A stretch of DNA of 64,000 nucleotides from Photobacterium galatheae (GTDB lineage Bacteria; Pseudomonadota; Gammaproteobacteria; Enterobacterales; Vibrionaceae), in NCBI RefSeq assembly GCF_000695255.1, contig NZ_JMIB01000018.1:47518-111517 (forward strand), written 5' to 3'. The position numbers were made by a program, and so were the translations under genes. Below are positions 27,520-36,452 of the stretch, piece after piece. Under the pieces are notes generated by a model that was given only the letters and a program-made list of their open reading frames with translations, had not been told where the DNA came from and did not search any database. How positions within the stretch are numbered: the first letter of the stretch is position 1; every line of letters begins with the position of its first letter.

Positions 27520-28071
27520 ATGTCAGAAGTAGATAATAAGCGTCGTCAGTTCCTGATTGCGAGCGGGCTGACTTTAGGCGCCCTGGCGTTGCCTCAGATT
27601 GCTGTGGCAAGCCCATACCGGGCGAAAAGCCCTCGAGAGCTGTATCTTTGCAACATTCACACCAAGGAAGAATTGGAAACCCGTTACTTTGACGGGAAGT
27701 TCTATCTCGACCGTGAGCTGAAACGCCTGAATCATATCTGCCGCGATTACCGTCAGAATGAAATCGCACCGATGGATCGACGCTTGTTCGATGCACTCTC
27801 TCAGATTCGGGAAGAACTGGGACACAATGGTCAGGTCCGGATTATTTCCGGCTACCGCTCGGCCAAAACCAATCAAATGCTACGGAATAGTACCAAAGGG
27901 GTGGCGAAGAAAAGCTATCATATGACCGGTCAGGCGATCGATTTTAACCTCGAAGGTGTTTCTCTGTCCCGCGTGCGCAGCGTCGCACTGGATCTGAAGC
28001 TGGGTGGGGTGGGCTATTATCCCCGCAGTGGTTTTGTCCATATTGATACCGGCCCGGTACGCCGCTGGTAA
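27520..28071 (+). CDS. mepK: Murein endopeptidase MepK (YcbK, DUF882)
   Basis: About 183 residues from ATG 27520, which aligns with the E. coli YcbK start; TTG 27505 is an alternative. An N-terminal Tat-like signal (NKRRQFLIASGLTLGALAL) is followed by a peptidase M15-like DUF882 domain. This carries zinc-site segments RIISGYRSAKTN, KSYHMTGQAIDFNLEG and GFVHIDTGPVRRW; the His and Asp residues match the metallopeptidase pattern. MepK in E. coli cleaves 3-3 crosslinks, the product of LdtD, so the adjacent pair makes functional sense. Confidence 0.92.
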   Translation: MSEVDNKRRQFLIASGLTLGALALPQIAVASPYRAKSPRELYLCNIHTKEELETRYFDGKFYLDRELKRLNHICRDYRQNEIAPMDRRLFDALSQIREELGHNGQVRIISGYRSAKTNQMLRNSTKGVAKKSYHMTGQAIDFNLEGVSLSRVRSVALDLKLGGVGYYPRSGFVHIDTGPVRRW

Positions 28072-28161
28072 GTCCGCGTGAAATCACTTGCATGCTGTTG
28101 CCTTCGGTATTGGATGAAGTGTGTTATGCTGGCGCTGTTTTGGAACAGTTAGGACAAGTTT

Positions 28162-28815
28162 ATGAGTCTGCAGTTTGAAATCGTGCCAGTAACCCCTTTT
28201 CAGCAGAATTGCTCCATTCTGTGGTGTGATCAGTCGATGGAAGGTGTTGTCGTCGATCCCGGCGGCGATATCGAGCGGATTACTGCACGAATTGATGCGT
28301 TAGGGATCCGGATTGTGAAAATCGTACTGACCCATGGTCATCTGGATCATGTCGGCGGGACAGCGCCGCTGGCTGCACAGCTGGAAGTACCGGTCTGGGG
28401 ACCTCATCAGGATGATGCGTTCTGGCTCGATGCACTGCTGCAGCAATGCCAGATGTTTGGTTTCCCGCCAGTCACTCAGTTTCAGCCGGATCGCTGGCTG
28501 GCGGAAGGGGATAGTATCGCTTTCGGCTCACAGAAACTGGATGTTTACCATACACCGGGCCATACACCGGGGCACGTGGTGCTGCATAGTCAGGAAGCGC
28601 AACTCGCTGCTGTGGGTGACGTACTGTTTAACGGCAGCATTGGCCGGACCGATTTTCCCCGGGGTGATCACAACACTCTGATTGCCTCCATTCAAAACAA
28701 GCTGTGGCCATTAGGGAACGAAACCCGTTTTATTCCCGGGCATGGCCCGATGTCGACTTTCGGTGAAGAACGCGCCAGTAACCCGCATGTGGCGGATCAT
28801 ATGCCGCTGTACTGA
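28162..28815 (+). CDS. gloC: Metallo-beta-lactamase-fold hydrolase, GloC-type glyoxalase II
   Basis: A 217-residue MBL-fold hydrolase with the zinc motif THGHLDHVGG near residue 56, GHTPGHVVLH near 135, AVGDVLFNGSIGR near 155 and FIPGHGP near 195. This matches E. coli YcbL/GloC, a minor glyoxalase II that hydrolyses S-lactoylglutathione. It follows mepK by 90 bases, the same order as in E. coli (ycbB-ycbK-ycbL-aspC). It is convergent with the next gene across 9 bases. Confidence 0.92.
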   Translation: MSLQFEIVPVTPFQQNCSILWCDQSMEGVVVDPGGDIERITARIDALGIRIVKIVLTHGHLDHVGGTAPLAAQLEVPVWGPHQDDAFWLDALLQQCQMFGFPPVTQFQPDRWLAEGDSIAFGSQKLDVYHTPGHTPGHVVLHSQEAQLAAVGDVLFNGSIGRTDFPRGDHNTLIASIQNKLWPLGNETRFIPGHGPMSTFGEERASNPHVADHMPLY

Positions 28816-28824
28816 TTTAACCGC

Positions 28825-29490
28825 TTATCTGGACTGCGCCAGAAAGCGACGGGCCAGTCCGATGAAATCATCGGCTGGTCTGTCGAGTAAATCTTCTGAA
28901 ATAAAGAAATCAAAACCCATCAGCTCACGGTTATAGCGCATCCGGTTTGCCAGCATGGCGAGCAGCCCCTTGTTTACTTTTCCGTTTTCGCCCACATAAT
29001 GCTTATCATCAAACAGCATGTCTTCAATGTCATGGGGCGGATTCTCTGTCCGCTTGTACGCCATGATCAGCAGTCCGCGCTGTTCCATCAGGATTTGGCT
29101 GGCGATACGTGGGCAAATACTGTCCAGAAAGTCATCGTAATCTTTCAACCGCACGCCAACCCAGGGCAAAGGATGATACCAGCCTTCATAACCGACTGAT
29201 GCCCGGCCAATCTCTGAGATATCCTGCCATTTGGTGATCCATCCGCCCTGTGGGCTGTGATACTGAAGGTGCATGAAGGTGAGGGTAAAACCCACAGGGG
29301 GTTGCTGGTTCATGTGAATGCCTATTCCCAGCAGGCTGATCAGGGCAAACAGAAGCAGGGCGATGGCAACCCCATTGATGTCGGGAAACAGAAATACGGT
29401 GATGCCCAGGCTCAAAATAGCAAGCAGACTGAGCCAGATCAGGTAGGCACCTGGCTTCGGATGGCGGGGCAGAATATAAACCGTATTCAA
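28825..29490 (-). CDS. DUF2982-type membrane protein
   Basis: A 221-residue protein starting at TTG 29490 with GGAG at good spacing; no ATG fits as well. Two membrane helices lie in the N-terminal third (LIWLSLLAILSLGITVFLF and GVAIALLLFALISLLGIGI). A conserved soluble part follows with GGWITKWQDISEIGRASV and PLPWVGVRLKDYDDFL. I recognise it as the Vibrionaceae DUF2982 family, whose function is unknown. It converges on gloC. Confidence 0.72.
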   Translation of the reverse strand: MNTVYILPRHPKPGAYLIWLSLLAILSLGITVFLFPDINGVAIALLLFALISLLGIGIHMNQQPPVGFTLTFMHLQYHSPQGGWITKWQDISEIGRASVGYEGWYHPLPWVGVRLKDYDDFLDSICPRIASQILMEQRGLLIMAYKRTENPPHDIEDMLFDDKHYVGENGKVNKGLLAMLANRMRYNRELMGFDFFISEDLLDRPADDFIGLARRFLAQSR

Positions 29491-29849
29491 GAGGACTCCG
29501 AAATAGTATAAAAAAACAACAACCTTGTTTCATTCAGTATGGCAAATTGACGGCAGGTGCTACAGCACCAGAAACGTAGGTCAATCATGTCAAACCTTTG
29601 ACGACTTCATATTGATTTACAGCGAGTTAGTGTGCATGAAATATGCTTTTTATGCCATAAATGGCATGTCAGTAAAAAAGATAAAAATGAGATCTTGTCG
29701 CTTAAAATCCCTTAAATCTGGCTTTTATCGTGCTTAAAATAGCCGTTTGCTGGCATTTCTCTGACATCCTTGGTATAACACGCGCTACTTTTTTTCCCGC
29801 TGGACATCCAAACTGGCGACTGAAAGTAGTACAACGGAGTAGGAAGTTA
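29491..29849. other. Promoter region of the H1-like gene
   Basis: About 360 bases. A perfect GGTGCTACAGCACC palindrome lies at 29554-29567 and an ATGCCATAAATGGCAT palindrome at about 29652-29667. Near the gene, TTGCTG and GGTATAAC at roughly 17-base spacing could be its promoter. No convincing small gene. Confidence 0.4.
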
Positions 29850-30245
29850 ATGAGAATCTCTCACAAACGTAAAGTACAGCTGAAACTGCAAAAACGCATT
29901 AAAGCAGCCACTGCAGTTGCTCAAAAACCTGTCACCAAAGCAGCGGTGAAGAAGGCAGCCCCAGCGAAAGCAGCGGCGGCAAAGCCTCAGGTTGAAGAGA
30001 AGCAAGCGGCACCAGCGGCGCAAGTCGCAACCTCGGTCTCTCTGACACCAAAGCAGCAGCAGGTGCTGGATATCGTGGCTAAAAATGCTGAAGGTATTAA
30101 CCCGAAAAGCATCGGCCTTGAAGCCGGTCAGGAAGACAGTAAAGCCGCTTCCTGGGCAACAGGTGCATTGAAGAAGCTGGTTGAAGAAAACCTCGTTGAG
30201 CGTCTTCAATTGGCTGGCAATAAAGTCGTATACAAAGCGCTATAA
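29850..30245 (+). CDS. Histone-H1-like Ala/Lys-rich tail fused to a winged-helix domain
   Basis: ATG 29850 (SD TAGGAAG) gives 131 residues. The first half is basic and low-complexity (KRKVQLKLQKRIKAATAVAQ, then KAAVKKAAPAKAAAAKP), resembling eukaryotic H1 tails and bacterial H1-like proteins. The second half is a winged-helix domain similar to MarR types: LTPKQQQVLDIVAKNAEGIN...WATGALKKLVEENLVERL. It probably binds DNA non-specifically or as a nucleoid-associated protein. A weak hairpin follows at about 30255-30282. Confidence 0.65.
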   Translation: MRISHKRKVQLKLQKRIKAATAVAQKPVTKAAVKKAAPAKAAAAKPQVEEKQAAPAAQVATSVSLTPKQQQVLDIVAKNAEGINPKSIGLEAGQEDSKAASWATGALKKLVEENLVERLQLAGNKVVYKAL

Positions 30246-30471
30246 TTGTCCTGTCCCGTTCCTGAGACGTTTCAGGAGCGGGTATCTGCTTCTCTTCCCT
30301 CTTTCAATTGTTTATCCCTTCCGTTAACGCGCTCCTGTCTCGTTTGTTTCTGCCGTTGTTGGCTGATTTTATTGTGCAATTTCGTTTTGTTCTGACGAAA
30401 CAATAGGACTCTGCTATACCTTATAGAGGATCGGATTATTCACGGATGCAGGCACTCACAGACGAGGTGAT

Positions 30472-30777
30472 ATGACGATGATCAGTGCTCGAGAGTTTTC
30501 AGAATGGCTCAGAAGCCGTTTTGCCGAGGATGAACAGGGTGTGTGCTTAACACGTGAAGATATCAACCAGCTGACGGGCCGTCAGAGCTTTTCTCTGGGT
30601 TTTGTTCACGATATTCACTATGAATTGATGCCATATGGCATGGCATTTGTGACAGACACGTCACGGGAAAATTTTTATCTGGTTCATATCTCGAAGCGTT
30701 CCTGGCGTGAACAGCTGGAACAACAGTACGAGCGAGAGCTGTTCTGTAATGTGCTGCCTCTGGACAAATCGGGCTGA
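30472..30777 (+). CDS. Conserved hypothetical protein, 101 residues
   Basis: ATG 30472 is preceded by GAGG; ATG 30478 is also possible. A soluble, mixed alpha/beta sequence without signal peptide: EFSEWLRSRFAEDEQGVCLT, LTGRQSFSLGFVHDIHYEL, FYLVHISKRSWREQLEQQYE. I cannot name a family. Position between the H1-like gene and aspC, with a shared bidirectional-looking terminator, suggests a single-gene unit. Confidence 0.6.
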   Translation: MTMISAREFSEWLRSRFAEDEQGVCLTREDINQLTGRQSFSLGFVHDIHYELMPYGMAFVTDTSRENFYLVHISKRSWREQLEQQYERELFCNVLPLDKSG

Positions 30778-30835
30778 CAGCCTTCAGGCATTGAAGAAGC
30801 ATCAGGAATCAATCATTCAGGATCAATATAAAGAA

Positions 30836-30858
30836 GGGGCGCATGAGGCGCCCCTTTT
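30836..30858. terminator. Terminator between the 101-aa gene and aspC
   Basis: GGGGCGC/GCGCCCC with a 5-base loop, flanked by AA and TTTT. It lies between convergent genes and could serve both. Confidence 0.8.
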
Positions 30859-30883
30859 GATATTCAGCCTGTCTCAGGGTGAA

Positions 30884-32074
30884 TTACAGTACCGCGGCAA
30901 TGCCTTTGCACAGTGGCATCATGTTGTCTTTGGTCATCCCGGCAACGCTGATACGGCCAGAACCGACGATGTAGATGCCGAATTCTTCTTTCAGGCGTGC
31001 GACCTGATCCTTGTTCAGCCCAGAGAAAGAGAACATGCCGTTCTGACGTTCAATGAAGCTGAAGTCTGCGTCAACACCCAGGTCTTTCAGGGTTTGTACA
31101 AACAGGGTACGCATTTCCTGAATCCGGTCACGCATGTCTGCGACTTCCTGTTCCCATTCAGTACGCAGGGCGGCATCGTTCAGAATTTCAGTGACCACCG
31201 CAGCACCGTGCGCTGGCGGGTTCGAGTAGATCACACGGGCGATGCTCTTTACCTGACTGAAGGCAGTGTCTGCAACGTCAGCAGATTTCGCAACCAGTGT
31301 GAATGCACCTACACGCTCGTTGTACAGACCGAAGTTTTTCGAGAATGAGCTGGCGATCAGAAGTTCTGTATTGTGCTCAGCAAAGATACGCAGGCCGGCA
31401 GCATCTTCTTCAACGCCTTTCGCGAAGCCCTGATAAGCAAAATCAAACATTGGTAGCAGGTTTTTCTCGGCGCATAGTTTTGCCAGTGTCAGCCACTGAT
31501 CGGCATCTGGGTCGATACCTGTTGGGTTGTGGCAGCAACCGTGCAGCAGAACAACATCGCCGGCTTTCGCATTGTCCAGCGAACTCAGCATGGCGTCGAA
31601 ATCCATGCCCTTGGTTTCAGCACTGTAGTAAGAGTACTGCTCGGTTTGCAGGCCAGCGGCACCGAAAACACCAAAGTGGTTTGCCCAGGTCGGGTTGCTG
31701 ATCCAGACCGTCACATCACCCAACTGGCGTTTGATAAATTCAGCCGCGACACGCAGGGCACCGGTGCCACCTGGTGCCTGGGCGGTTTTCGCACGTTTTT
31801 CAGAGATAATGGAAGCATTTTTGCCGAACAGCAGTTCCTGAACAGCCAGCCCGTACTCTGCGGTACCCGGGATGCTCAGGTAAGATTTGGTGGTTTCTTT
31901 TTCCAGCAGGATCGCTTCAGCTTTTTTCACTGTCGCCAGAACCGGTGTATTACCGGATTCATCTTTGTAGATGCCCACGCCAAGGTTGATTTTTTCAGCG
32001 CGAGGGTCATTTTTGAATTCTTCAGTCAGGCCCAGGATTGGGTCGGCAGGTGCGGCAACGATTTTTTCAAACAT
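30884..32074 (-). CDS. aspC: Aspartate aminotransferase AspC
   Basis: A start at ATG 32074 gives 396 residues, the exact length of E. coli AspC. It is a PLP-dependent class I aminotransferase: aspartate plus 2-oxoglutarate gives oxaloacetate plus glutamate. The PLP lysine lies in [16 protein letters not shown], with the NPTGIDP loop and [14 protein letters not shown] also present. The frame is open about 20 codons further upstream, but the N-terminal [16 protein letters not shown] is the standard start. It lies downstream of gloC as in E. coli, separated by the DUF2982, H1-like and 101-aa genes. Confidence 0.95.
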   Translation of the reverse strand: MFEKIVAAPADPILGLTEEFKNDPRAEKINLGVGIYKDESGNTPVLATVKKAEAILLEKETTKSYLSIPGTAEYGLAVQELLFGKNASIISEKRAKTAQAPGGTGALRVAAEFIKRQLGDVTVWISNPTWANHFGVFGAAGLQTEQYSYYSAETKGMDFDAMLSSLDNAKAGDVVLLHGCCHNPTGIDPDADQWLTLAKLCAEKNLLPMFDFAYQGFAKGVEEDAAGLRIFAEHNTELLIASSFSKNFGLYNERVGAFTLVAKSADVADTAFSQVKSIARVIYSNPPAHGAAVVTEILNDAALRTEWEQEVADMRDRIQEMRTLFVQTLKDLGVDADFSFIERQNGMFSFSGLNKDQVARLKEEFGIYIVGSGRISVAGMTKDNMMPLCKGIAAVL

Positions 32075-32294
32075 TCGTGAATCATCCATGCTAGTCAGTG
32101 ATACGGTGGACGTGTCCGGAAAGACCATAAGCATATGATGGTCATGTGAGCCTGATCGAAATTCTGTTGTCCGCGAGGGATCAGACAGTCAGAAATCCGG
32201 TATGGGTTTTGACATTCCGGGGCGATCAGGTTTCCGGGCTCGCTTCCATTGTAAAAGAAAATGACACACAAACATCATCTATCAAAAAATATCA

Positions 32295-32310
32295 CGTGAT
32301 ACAGATCACA
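32295..32310. promoter_or_regulatory. CRP-like site upstream of aspC
   Basis: CGTGATACAGATCACA has the GTGA-N6-TCAC arrangement of CRP sites (one mismatch in the left arm). It is about 220 bases upstream of aspC and 45 downstream of the ynfL-like gene's stop. Confidence 0.45.
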
Positions 32311-32354
32311 TTGCGTATTTGCAATCGGCTCAAAAACTCCGGTTTGAAGTCCGA

Positions 32355-33248
32355 TCAGACGGAATGGGGTCTGCGGTGACGCTGATGCGCTTTGATAAAC
32401 TCCATGAAGGCCCTGTCTGCCAATGATAAATAGCCATTTTTACGCCAGGCAATTGCCAGATTCAGGTGGACCGGTTCATCGAAAGGAATTGCAGTCAGGC
32501 CCGGCTCGTGGCGGGTCACCATTTCGAGCAGTGCAGAAATTGCAAATTCCTGACGAATGATGCTGAGTATCATCGGCAACAGATTGGTTTCAAAGGCAAT
32601 ATTTTGCTTTAGTTTATGTGTCTGGCAAACCGAGTCCAGATAGTCTCGGTGAAAGTAGCCCTGCTTGAACATCACCAGTTCCTGACTGAAGAATTGTTCA
32701 AAGGAAACCGAAGGGAGTTGGGCAAAGTCATGATTCGGACTGACGACAGCAACCATCTCAGAAGTCAGCAATGGCTCGGCTTCCAGACTGTCGGGCAGGT
32801 CAGCACTGCGAATAACGCCTAAATCCAGCTCGCCGTTGAGCAACATCTGACGAATCGATTGTGTACCCGCTTCAACCAGCGTCAGTTTCAGGTTGGGATA
32901 ACGAGATTTAAAGCCCATCAGAATTTCAGGAAAGAAGTAGGAGCCCAGCATACTGGGAACACCCAGACGAACCTCTCCTTTCTGGAGTCCTTTCAGCTCC
33001 GCCATGGCAATCCGTGCATCTTCCACTTGCTGCAAAATTAGCCGGGCATGCTGGATCAATACCTCGCCTTCATGGGTGAGGGCGATTTTCCGGTCGCCGC
33101 GATGAAACAGCGGCATCTCCAGTTGCTGTTCAAGCTTTTTTACCGCGATGCTCAGCGCTGGTTGTGCGATATGGAGTTTTGCAGCGGCGCGGGTGAAGCT
33201 GCCGCTCTCAGCAATGGTAATAAAGTAAGTTAACTGTCGGATGTCCAT
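32355..33248 (-). CDS. ynfL: LysR-family regulator, YnfL-like
   Basis: A 297-residue LysR regulator: helix-turn-helix SFTRAAAKLHIAQPALSIAV at residues 17-36, then a long linker helix and an effector domain starting near residue 90 (VRLGVPSMLGSYFFPEI). It is divergent from an MFS exporter across 113 bases, the same pair as E. coli ynfL/ynfM. The gap contains an AGTGA...TCACT inverted repeat around 33275-33309 that could be its binding site. The inducer is unknown. Confidence 0.78.
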   Translation of the reverse strand: MDIRQLTYFITIAESGSFTRAAAKLHIAQPALSIAVKKLEQQLEMPLFHRGDRKIALTHEGEVLIQHARLILQQVEDARIAMAELKGLQKGEVRLGVPSMLGSYFFPEILMGFKSRYPNLKLTLVEAGTQSIRQMLLNGELDLGVIRSADLPDSLEAEPLLTSEMVAVVSPNHDFAQLPSVSFEQFFSQELVMFKQGYFHRDYLDSVCQTHKLKQNIAFETNLLPMILSIIRQEFAISALLEMVTRHEPGLTAIPFDEPVHLNLAIAWRKNGYLSLADRAFMEFIKAHQRHRRPHSV

Positions 33249-33361
33249 GATTTACTCCCTGTTATTAATAAAATTTATGGAAGTGATATTTTTAATATAT
33301 TTTCACTATCAGTCGGAAATTGCTACCGTCAGCGTATCTTTTTATTGTGTGGTCGCTGTTT

Positions 33362-34570
33362 ATGATAGAAATCCATAGCGCTGCGTATCGCCGTGCCAGT
33401 TTTGCGCTGGCATTGGGGTCATTTCTGGTGTTTTGTAATCTTTACCTGTTTCAACCCATGTTACCGGTGATGACCGAGGCTTTTTCAGCGAGTGCGACCC
33501 GGGTGAACTGGCTGCTGGCTGCGGGGACACTAGCGCTGGCACTGACGCTGGTGCCCTGGGCGGTCAGCTCTGAAATGGTTGGCCGACGTCGGGTGATGCT
33601 GCTGAGCCTGTTTCTGCTTCCGCTGGTGGGTGGGATCATGCTATTTGCCAACAGCCTGTTGATGCTGAGCTTAGCCAGAGCCTTGATGGGGGCTTCACTG
33701 GCGGGATTCGCTGCCGTCGCGGTGGCTTACATGGCTGAAGAATTTTCACCGAAAGCATTGTCGCTGGCTGTTGGCGGCTACATCAGCGCGAACTCCTTAG
33801 GCGGCATTGCCGGACGTCTGTTTGGCGGTTTTGCCTCCGATGCCTGGGGCTGGCAGGGCGCTGTTGCAGGCATGGCGGTCCTGAGTTTGATTGGTGCGAT
33901 TGTGGTCACCCGTCTGTTACCCCCGCAGCAATATTTCACACCGCAGCGCGGTCAACTTCGCCATCACACCAAGCATGTGATCCGTCATTTGCAGCAACCT
34001 GCGTTATGGATTCCCATGCTGATCGGCGGGATCAATTTTGCTTTGTTTGTGAATCTCTACACTGTGATGGGGTTCAGGTTGGTGTCTCCGCCGTATAACC
34101 TGCCGGTCAGTTGGGCTTCGATGATTTTTCTGTGTTACCTGAGTGGCACCCTGACCGCTAAACTGAGTGGTCGATGGAGCATTCGGTATAAACCGCTCAA
34201 CGGCATGGTACTCGGTACGACCATCAGCGTGCTGGGCATGTGGGTGGCAGCGCTGGATTCGCTGTCTGCCATGCTGGTCGGTTTATTACTGATTAGCTCT
34301 GGCGCATTCTTCACCCATTCTCTGGCCTATGCCTGGGTGAGCCAGAAAGCTAAAAGCGCTAAAGCTACGGCCACCGCGCTTTATCTGGTGCATTATTACA
34401 TCGGAGGCAGCCTCGGAGGTTTTTATCTCATCACCTGCTGGCAATACTGGGGATGGCACGGCGTGCTGGCGGGCGGAAGCGGACTCTATCTGCTGCTTTA
34501 TGGCCTGTGCTGGAAACTGGGGAATCTGACTCCAGTGCCGGAAACAGCAGTCTCTAACGTTTCATCTTAA
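33362..34570 (+). CDS. ynfM: MFS transporter, YnfM-like
   Basis: About 402 residues from ATG 33362; the frame is open back to TTG 33320. A twelve-helix major facilitator. The motif A region reads SSEMVGRRRVMLLSL near residue 70 and the ALMGASLAGFAAVAVAYMAEE stretch is close to E. coli YnfM, as are GGYISANSLGGIAGRLFGG and the late LYLVHYYIGGSLGG. Probably a drug or metabolite exporter controlled by the divergent LysR regulator. The substrate is not known. Confidence 0.8.
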   Translation: MIEIHSAAYRRASFALALGSFLVFCNLYLFQPMLPVMTEAFSASATRVNWLLAAGTLALALTLVPWAVSSEMVGRRRVMLLSLFLLPLVGGIMLFANSLLMLSLARALMGASLAGFAAVAVAYMAEEFSPKALSLAVGGYISANSLGGIAGRLFGGFASDAWGWQGAVAGMAVLSLIGAIVVTRLLPPQQYFTPQRGQLRHHTKHVIRHLQQPALWIPMLIGGINFALFVNLYTVMGFRLVSPPYNLPVSWASMIFLCYLSGTLTAKLSGRWSIRYKPLNGMVLGTTISVLGMWVAALDSLSAMLVGLLLISSGAFFTHSLAYAWVSQKAKSAKATATALYLVHYYIGGSLGGFYLITCWQYWGWHGVLAGGSGLYLLLYGLCWKLGNLTPVPETAVSNVSS

Positions 34571-34665
34571 TCCATTCTCTCAAGTTGTTGAAATTCATTG
34601 CGCCTCTTAATGAACGGGGCGCTTTGAATGGTCCCAATACACATTCTTGATGTGTTCCGCCATAC

Positions 34666-34699
34666 AACTTTGCGCTTAGCCACAGATATGCAACCCGAA
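34666..34699. repeat. Dispersed 34-bp repeat (CACAGATATGCA type), copy A
   Basis: Shares CACAGATATGCA and flanking bases (AACTTTGC.C..AG/CC) with 60948-60982 and 63159-63192. It lies in the 436-base gene-free stretch between ynfM and the RAYT gene. Confidence 0.55.
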
Positions 34700-34729
34700 A
34701 AGCATCGTTTGGTGAAACGTTGAAAACAC

Positions 34730-34836
34730 TTGGACAGACACGCTAAAGTTCTTATGGTGACAGTCCCTTGATTTCGCCTTGATTTCGTCTGTCCTTTTTT
34801 CAACTATTTCCCAGGACAGACACCCTAAAGAAAAAC
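34730..34836. repeat. REPIN-like cluster of GGACAGAC motifs
   Basis: GGACAGACACGCTAAAG at 34734, GTCTGTCC near 34789 (opposite sense) and GGACAGACACCCTAAAG near 34814 lie within about 100 bases. The same motif recurs at the ends of the RAYT locus and at four more places, as expected of REP-type sequences mobilised by a RAYT. Confidence 0.6.
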
Positions 34837-35006
34837 TAATGTTATGACTTGTTAAATTCAATGAATCTTTCTCTGAACAGATTTTAGAATGCCGATTCAC
34901 ATGATTTTTGACTGACACATTCGAATTTATGCTTTTAACCTGATTTTCAGGCGAGCGGGAGCACCAGAATGAAGCACGAGTTGAGGATTATGACGATGTG
35001 AGCGGT

Positions 35007-35963
35007 TTACGGAATTTGTAAGCCGGTTCGTCGCTGTCGATTTAATTGTGGTAAAACGGATTCAATCGCAGCGGCTGAGCCAATGAGTGCGCCTTTTTCT
35101 ATCTGTGTGCAGATTTTCAACCAAGTATGGGTATCTAAGCCGAGTCGTTCAAGGATTGGCAGTTGCGATGATTCAATATGACCGCGTTTATCGGTTTTGA
35201 TTTGTCGTCCGGTCCAGTCAACCAGTTCAAGGTAATCCAGTAAGCGGAATGGGAGTCCATCCGGCATGTCATTTCTTGGATTTCCAGCGAAAGGAAAAAG
35301 AGAGGGTGCTGATATTTCGTTTTTTTGAAGTGATTTAATACGTGCTTTCACCGACGTAAAGTCGGATGTTTCTGGCGTTGCAGAAATGCTGGCTCGTACC
35401 GGGTTCAAGTCAACGTACGCCATGGCGGCGGCCAATGCTTTTTCATCCAGCAACGCCTGACTTTTGAAACGACCTTCCCAAAAGTGGCCGGTGCAGTCGT
35501 CTTCGCGATTGGCTTCGTTGGCAATATATTGGTTGAGAAGACGCATAAACCAGCTGATGGAACAGAGTCTTTCCCGCCAGGTTTGGATGATTGCGAGGCA
35601 TGCGTTTTTCTCGGCTTCAGTTGACGTTTCACCTTCTAAGAACCGCTGAATCAACATGGGTGTTCGGTGCAAAGTGCTCCAGCGTTGAATGACCTCGTGC
35701 TCTGAGAGACGATTCGCTTGCTCAGTGTTGATATGCAGCACTAAATGATAGTGATTACTCATAATTGCGTAGGCACAAACATCAATACAAAAGACTTGAG
35801 CAATCCGCTTTAATCGCTTTTTGACCCAGTCACGACGGTGTTCATAACTAGTCTGAGTCAGTTCATCGTACCCGCAAAGAAATGAGCGACGGACGCATCT
35901 TGAAACACAATGGTAATAAGGCGTCGCTTCGACATTGATGAGCTGGCTGCGTGCTGTGGTCAT
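35007..35963 (-). CDS. REP-associated tyrosine transposase (RAYT, Y1/TnpA_REP)
   Basis: A 318-residue single-strand DNA transposase of the IS200/IS605-like Y1 superfamily. The N-terminus NVEATPYYHCVSRCVRRSF and the histidine motif NHYHLVLH near residue 71 (HUH) are present. The later GHFWEGRFKSQALLDEKAL and MAYVDLNPVRA are the RAYT hallmark; the Tyr in the latter is the likely nucleophile. RAYTs are domesticated transposases that move REP/REPIN repeats. GGACAGAC-type repeats lie on both sides. Its first 22 codons and upstream region are duplicated in tandem (35896-36331). Confidence 0.87.
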   Translation of the reverse strand: MTTARSQLINVEATPYYHCVSRCVRRSFLCGYDELTQTSYEHRRDWVKKRLKRIAQVFCIDVCAYAIMSNHYHLVLHINTEQANRLSEHEVIQRWSTLHRTPMLIQRFLEGETSTEAEKNACLAIIQTWRERLCSISWFMRLLNQYIANEANREDDCTGHFWEGRFKSQALLDEKALAAAMAYVDLNPVRASISATPETSDFTSVKARIKSLQKNEISAPSLFPFAGNPRNDMPDGLPFRLLDYLELVDWTGRQIKTDKRGHIESSQLPILERLGLDTHTWLKICTQIEKGALIGSAAAIESVLPQLNRQRRTGLQIP

Positions 35964-36331
35964 GAGCTTAATTGGATTTGGCTGGATGAATATACAGTAT
36001 TTTGTTTTGATTTACGGGTAAATAAACAAGTGTAAAAGACGAGAAATCTGTCCGGAATTGATGAAAATGATAGAGGTGTTTTTTACTTGAGGTGTCTGTC
36101 CCCTTAATCCTTTCATCTTGAAACACAATGGTAATAAGGCGTCGCTTCGACATTGATGAGCTGGCTGCGTGCTGTGGTCATGGGCTTAATTGGATTTGGC
36201 TGGATGAATATACAGTATTTTGTTTTGATTTACGGGTAAATAAACAAGTGTAAAAGACGAGAAATCTGTCCGGAATTGATGAAAATGATAGAGGTGTTTT
36301 TTACTGGAGGTACCTGTCCCCTTAATCCTTC
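35896..36331. repeat. Tandem direct duplication of 218 bp covering the RAYT 5' end
   Basis: Copy 1 (35896-36113) and copy 2 (36114-36331) differ at about six bases. Each contains the first 22 codons of the RAYT, its start, its upstream region and a terminal AGGTGTCTGTCCCC / AGGTACCTGTCCCC motif. Copy 2 is thus a dead 5' stub of the gene. The remaining stretch to 36452 is AT-rich with nothing recognisable. Confidence 0.85.
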
Positions 36332-36452
36332 CTTTGTTATTCATCCATAAGACTCCACGCTGATACTGCCTAATGGTATATTTACCAAGTTTTTAATGAA
36401 TATCGCTCGCGTGATGATTTTAAAGTAATTGTTTGTTCATATTGAGGTTAAG

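Noticed and set aside
31529..32080. 183-codon plus-strand frame opposite aspC
   Set aside because: Shadow of aspC; no SD, and aspC is full length and certain.
34567..34918. Two minus-strand frames of about 80 codons before the RAYT gene
   Set aside because: They run through dispersed repeats (CACAGATATGCA, GGACAGAC); composition is not protein-like.
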